DNA of 64,000 nucleotides from Leptobrachium leishanense (Eukaryota > Chordata > Amphibia > Anura > Megophryidae), in the NCBI GenBank assembly GCA_009667805.1, contig CM019065.1:150014101-150078100 (forward strand), written 5' to 3'. Made by a program: the position numbers and the translations under genes. Each line of letters begins with the position of its first letter. Position 1 is the stretch's first letter. The notes beneath the pieces were generated by a model. That model was not told the DNA's origin and made no database searches. It saw nothing but the letters and a program-made list of their open reading frames with translations. Below are positions 63,371-64,000 of the stretch, one piece after another.

Positions 63371-64000
63371 ACTCACCTTTTGACCCTTGATGTGCACAGC
63401 TCCTCCTCTTTCGCTCAGAGACTCTCGAACTAGGAAGTCCCTGAGGCTTTTCTGCACAATTTGCACTCCTACCCGACTTGCATAACGTAGGAGCAAACAA
63501 ACTGCTCAGCTCTACAGGACTTGCGCACTTAAGTTCTGTAGCACCTGTGTATTGTAGGTACACGCATGGGACACTAAGGCAGGGGAAAACAAGGAACCAA
63601 AATATATAAACAAAACAGAGGTACTTGCTGGCAACAGGAACACCGAGCAACACAATCTAGGAATGACTCCGAATCAAGCACTATGGGAGCAGCACCCTTA
63701 AATAGGGAGTGGATCAGTGGAAAGGCAAATAGGGTAGGTGAGAGCTGAATGCTACAGGAAACCTCTGACTGGAACCCAGGTCTGGCATAGCCGGAACCAA
63801 GAGCTGGACCTGATCTGCTCTCATATTGGATAGGGCTGGAAACATGACAGGATGTCTGCAGCCCATGTTGGAATCCTGTTGCATCCTGGCGCTGATCGCT
63901 GACTTCTCCCGCAGGGAGCTGACATGACATCTTAGATGTCAGCTCCACCTGTTGGTCCAATCCACACCCACTGACATCATTGTGCATGGGCGTGATGTCA
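63371..64000 (-). mobile_element. Possible LTR or retroelement end running off the window
   Basis: On the minus strand the order TATTTAAGGGTGCTGC (near 63700), then promoter-proximal GC-rich sequence, resembles the TATA region of the solo LTRs here. A TGACATGACATCTTAGATGTCA hairpin pair lies near 63921-63943. No boundary can be set. Confidence 0.25.

Noticed and set aside
1..64000. tRNA, rRNA, snRNA or host protein-coding genes
   Set aside because: No tRNA-type boxes with a foldable cloverleaf, no rRNA-like blocks and no exon series with a known domain were found by reading; low-similarity exons cannot be excluded without a search.

Overview
This is a eukaryotic window made almost entirely of transposable elements. 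I find no convincing host exon, rRNA, tRNA or CRISPR array. The mix points to an amphibian, most likely a frog: L2, Rex1 and L1-type LINEs, Tc1 elements with frog/fish-like transposases, piggyBac elements with TTAA target sites and CCCCTTAAGG-type ends, hAT MITEs starting TAGGGATGAGC and CAGTGGTTC, Harbinger-type MITEs with TTA target sites, and hammerhead-like ribozyme motifs of the kind described in Penelope-like elements. The organism call rests on repeat families, not on a gene.

Layout. 1-1100: spacerless hairpins and a 20-bp minisatellite. 1100-6900: small foldback elements, several nested. 6871-8707: decayed Tc1 element split by a MITE. 8754-9860: piggyBac-type non-autonomous element. 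10571-12017 (minus) and 12114-22717 (plus): two L1-family insertions head to head, each with a 14-bp target-site duplication. The second has swollen to 10.6 kb because it holds an L2 tail, a 3.5-kb inverted-repeat element carrying hammerhead motifs (itself hit by a solo LTR), a 120-bp perfect-centre palindrome and a nearly intact L2 LINE (minus). 23.2-26.3 kb: piggyBac MITEs and a 0.56-kb direct duplication. 28469-32100: an L1-family copy with ORF1 only, split by a 1.5-kb hAT element with an 8-bp duplication. 32-37.7 kb: MITEs and a piggyBac-type element. 37736-42072: 5'-truncated Rex1 LINE (minus) hit by a second LINE tail, a solo LTR and a Harbinger MITE. 44-48 kb: MITEs. 47883-54032: a hAT element holding a 5.4-kb piggyBac element with a broken transposase, which holds another Harbinger MITE. 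54.5-56.6 kb: Tc1 fragment and a full-length dead Tc1. 57.6-64 kb: a hammerhead-bearing foldback, more MITEs and little else.

No gene set acts together here; all coding traces are reverse transcriptases, ORF1 proteins or transposases, and all are broken. The value of the window is its insertion stratigraphy: many empty sites can be reconstructed from paralogous copies in the same 64 kb, and the order of activity can be read directly. The most interesting item is the repeated association of hammerhead-like motifs with inverted-repeat elements.
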